NCBI GenBank assembly: GCA_945870115.1
Contig: CAMBRH010000175.1
Span: 1-7,272 of the forward strand
Reading direction: 5' to 3'
Origin: Chitinophaga pinensis
GTDB lineage: Bacteria; Bacteroidota; Bacteroidia; Flavobacteriales_D; Crocinitomicaceae
Length of the DNA stretch: 7,272 bases
Positions 6,278-7,272 of this stretch are shown here, one piece after another; position 1 is the first letter of the stretch, and every line of letters starts with the position of its first letter. The notes beneath the pieces were generated by a model, which worked only from the letters and a program-made list of their open reading frames with translations, was not told where the DNA came from and ran no database searches. A program made the position numbers and the translations under genes.

Positions 6278-6598
6278 ATGAGAATTTTTCTTCAAAAAGC
6301 AATTTTGATTGTACTTTTATTTTCTTTTTCAGCTTTGGTACTGAAAATGAATCTAAGGTTATTCTCAGATTTGAATGAAGAATTATTGGAAGAAATATTG
6401 GATACTGACGAAAAGGATTCAAGTGATGAGTCTGATGAAATGAAAATTTATCATTTTCAGTCAGACAATAACTTCACAAGAAATGCAAATCCAAGTTTTT
6501 ATGTGTTTAATTCAAGTTTATTAAAAAAAGTTTGCTCGTTTAAATATTGCGAACCGAACTTGGATAATCCTTTTTCTCCTCCAGAATTAATTAGTTAA
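6278..6598 (+). CDS. Small acidic exported or membrane-anchored protein, unknown function
   Basis: I do not recognise this 106-residue protein. Residues 1-22 are a short basic start (MRIFLQK) followed by a hydrophobic stretch, AILIVLLFSFSALVL, typical of a signal peptide or single membrane anchor. No lipobox Cys is visible. Residues 31-54 are strongly acidic and Ser-rich (EELLEEILDTDEKDSSDESD). The C-terminal part is more ordinary, with two cysteines spaced CxxxxC (86 and 91) and a Pro-rich tail, NPFSPPELIS. A good promoter match directly upstream, Bacteroidota-like composition and an export-type N-terminus support a real gene. The alternative in-frame ATG at codon 24 would remove the export signal, so the first ATG is preferred. 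The gene stands alone, separated by a repeat element from the SulP gene, so context does not suggest a partner. Confidence 0.65.
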   Translation: MRIFLQKAILIVLLFSFSALVLKMNLRLFSDLNEELLEEILDTDEKDSSDESDEMKIYHFQSDNNFTRNANPSFYVFNSSLLKKVCSFKYCEPNLDNPFSPPELIS

Positions 6599-6628
6599 GT
6601 AGATTTAGTTTTTACAGTTATTTAAAAC

Positions 6629-6706
6629 TTCCTCCCTTGAGGGAGGATTGAGGTGGGTGATAATTTTATTGATGTCACCTCCCTTAATCCCTCCTCAAGG
6701 AGGGAA
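6629..6706. repeat. GC-rich palindromic intergenic repeat (CCTCCC type)
   Basis: Two 32-base arms (6629-6660 and 6675-6706) are imperfect reverse complements around a 14-base AT-rich loop. Several of the differences would still be G-U pairs in RNA. Each arm also holds its own small hairpin: CCTCCCTTGAGGGAGG (6631-6646) and CCCTCCTCAAGGAGGG (6689-6704), so a cruciform or cloverleaf-like fold is possible. It is a sharp GC-rich island in AT-rich surroundings. From memory, very similar CCTCC...GGAGG palindromes are scattered between genes in many Bacteroidota genomes. No T-tract follows on either strand. The rest of the 225-base gap (6599-6823) is AT-rich, with a 7-base inverted repeat AATCAAT/ATTGATT (6710-6716 and 6732-6738). 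Confidence 0.85.
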
Positions 6707-6786
6707 AAGAATCAATATACAATTATAATTCATTGATTATAAATGTTTGTTAATTTAAATCACATTGTTTTTGGCCCTTTTTTCTT

Positions 6787-6805
6787 TTGCAAAATCACTT
6801 TGCAA
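6787..6805. repeat. Short inverted repeat upstream of the SulP gene
   Basis: TTGCAAA (6787-6793) and TTTGCAA (6799-6805) are perfect 7-base complements around a 5-base loop, ending 18 bases before the SulP ATG. It could be an operator or a small leader hairpin. No clear TAnnTTTG promoter was found here, so its role is open and chance is possible. Confidence 0.35.
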
Positions 6806-6823
6806 GCTTATTAATCAAATTTT

Positions 6824-7272
6824 ATGAATAAATTTTTTAAAAATTGGCGTTCTGACCTACCTGCCAGTTTGGTTGTTTTTTTGGTCGCTTTACCTTTATG
6901 TTTGGGTATTGCTTTAGCCTCAACTGGCGATGAACCAAGACTTTTTTCAGGAATTATCGCTGGAGTTGTTGGCGGAATTGTTGTTGGTTTTGCCAGTGGT
7001 TCAAAATTAGGGGTTTCTGGTCCAGCTGCAGGTTTAATAACAATTGTTATTGCTGCAATCACAACTTTAGGAAGTTTTGAAGCTTTTCTTTTAGCAGTTG
7101 TTTTATCTGGAGTTATTCAATTAATTGCAGGATTTCTAAAGGCGGGTGTAATCGGAAATTATTTTCCATCATCAGTAATTAAAGGTATGTTGGCTGCCAT
7201 TGGTTTAACTTTAATCCTAAAGGAAATTCCACATGCAGTGGGATATGATGTTGATTTTGTGGGAGATGAAGC
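6824..7272 (+). CDS. SulP-family inorganic anion transporter (3' partial)
   Basis: The first 149 codons plus 2 bases of a SulP (SLC26-like) transporter; the gene continues beyond the window. The N-terminus shows the family opening DLPASLVVFLVALPLCLGIA (11-30), the G-rich helix GIIAGVVGGIVVGFASGS (43-60), the conserved SGPAAGL motif (65-71) that forms part of the substrate site, and further hydrophobic helices. The ending KEIPHAVGYDVDFVGDEA is typical of the prokaryotic SulP proteins that I associate with bicarbonate or sulfate transport and that often neighbour a carbonic anhydrase gene. The partner and C-terminal STAS domain, if present, would lie outside the window. The ATG at 6824 directly precedes the conserved start, and no earlier in-frame ATG makes sense. 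Substrate (sulfate, bicarbonate or another anion) cannot be decided. Confidence 0.95.
   Translation, partial: MNKFFKNWRSDLPASLVVFLVALPLCLGIALASTGDEPRLFSGIIAGVVGGIVVGFASGSKLGVSGPAAGLITIVIAAITTLGSFEAFLLAVVLSGVIQLIAGFLKAGVIGNYFPSSVIKGMLAAIGLTLILKEIPHAVGYDVDFVGDE

Noticed and set aside
6629..6706. Rho-independent terminator for the small acidic protein gene
   Set aside because: The right arm is followed by AAAAGAATC, not a T-tract, and the arms are long and imperfect, so a repeat element fits better.
6811..7062. Minus-strand open frame opposite the SulP gene
   Set aside because: It is Pro/Ala/Lys-rich and mirrors the Gly/Ala-rich membrane helices of SulP on the other strand; the plus-strand match is unmistakable.

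Overview
The window looks like chromosomal DNA of a flavobacterium (Bacteroidota, probably Flavobacterium or a close relative). The evidence is a very AT-rich base composition, genes without Shine-Dalgarno sites, several upstream sequences fitting the Bacteroidota promoter pattern (TTTG, about 18-22 bases, TAnnTTTG), and protein families typical of this group. No phage, insertion sequence, CRISPR array, rRNA or tRNA gene was seen. Gene content is mostly housekeeping or regulatory.

Layout. (1) Positions 1-2513, + strand: the 3' part of a LiaF-like membrane protein gene (it enters from outside the window), then a LytS/YehU-type sensor histidine kinase and a LytTR response regulator with only 27 and 5 bases between them. 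This reads as one operon, probably sensing cell-envelope state. (2) Positions 2635-3983, - strand: miaE, the diiron tRNA hydroxylase, and upstream of it a GNAT-fold acyltransferase whose N-terminal half resembles acyl-homoserine-lactone or N-acyl-amino-acid synthases. Each has its own likely promoter. (3) Positions 4182-6200, + strand, divergent from the GNAT gene: a full-length thioredoxin-domain protein of the YyaL/SPATA20 (DUF255) family. (4) Positions 6278-6598, + strand: a small acidic protein with a signal-peptide or membrane-anchor N-terminus that I do not recognise. (5) Positions 6824-7272, + strand: the first 149 codons of a SulP-family anion transporter that runs off the end.

Three gene borders carry three unrelated families of imperfect inverted repeats: AGAC heptads at 2524-2616, ATATAAG units at 3283-3350, and a GC-rich CCTCCC palindrome at 6629-6706. 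They are the least explained part of the window. They look like dispersed intergenic repeat elements and lack the T-tract of a classical terminator.

I found no convincing wholly new system. The best candidates for a second look are the LiaF-like/LytS/LytTR trio, which resembles the Firmicutes LiaFSR arrangement with a different class of two-component system; an 11-A run exactly between the membrane and repeat domains of the LiaF-like protein; and the LuxI/FeeM-like acyltransferase.
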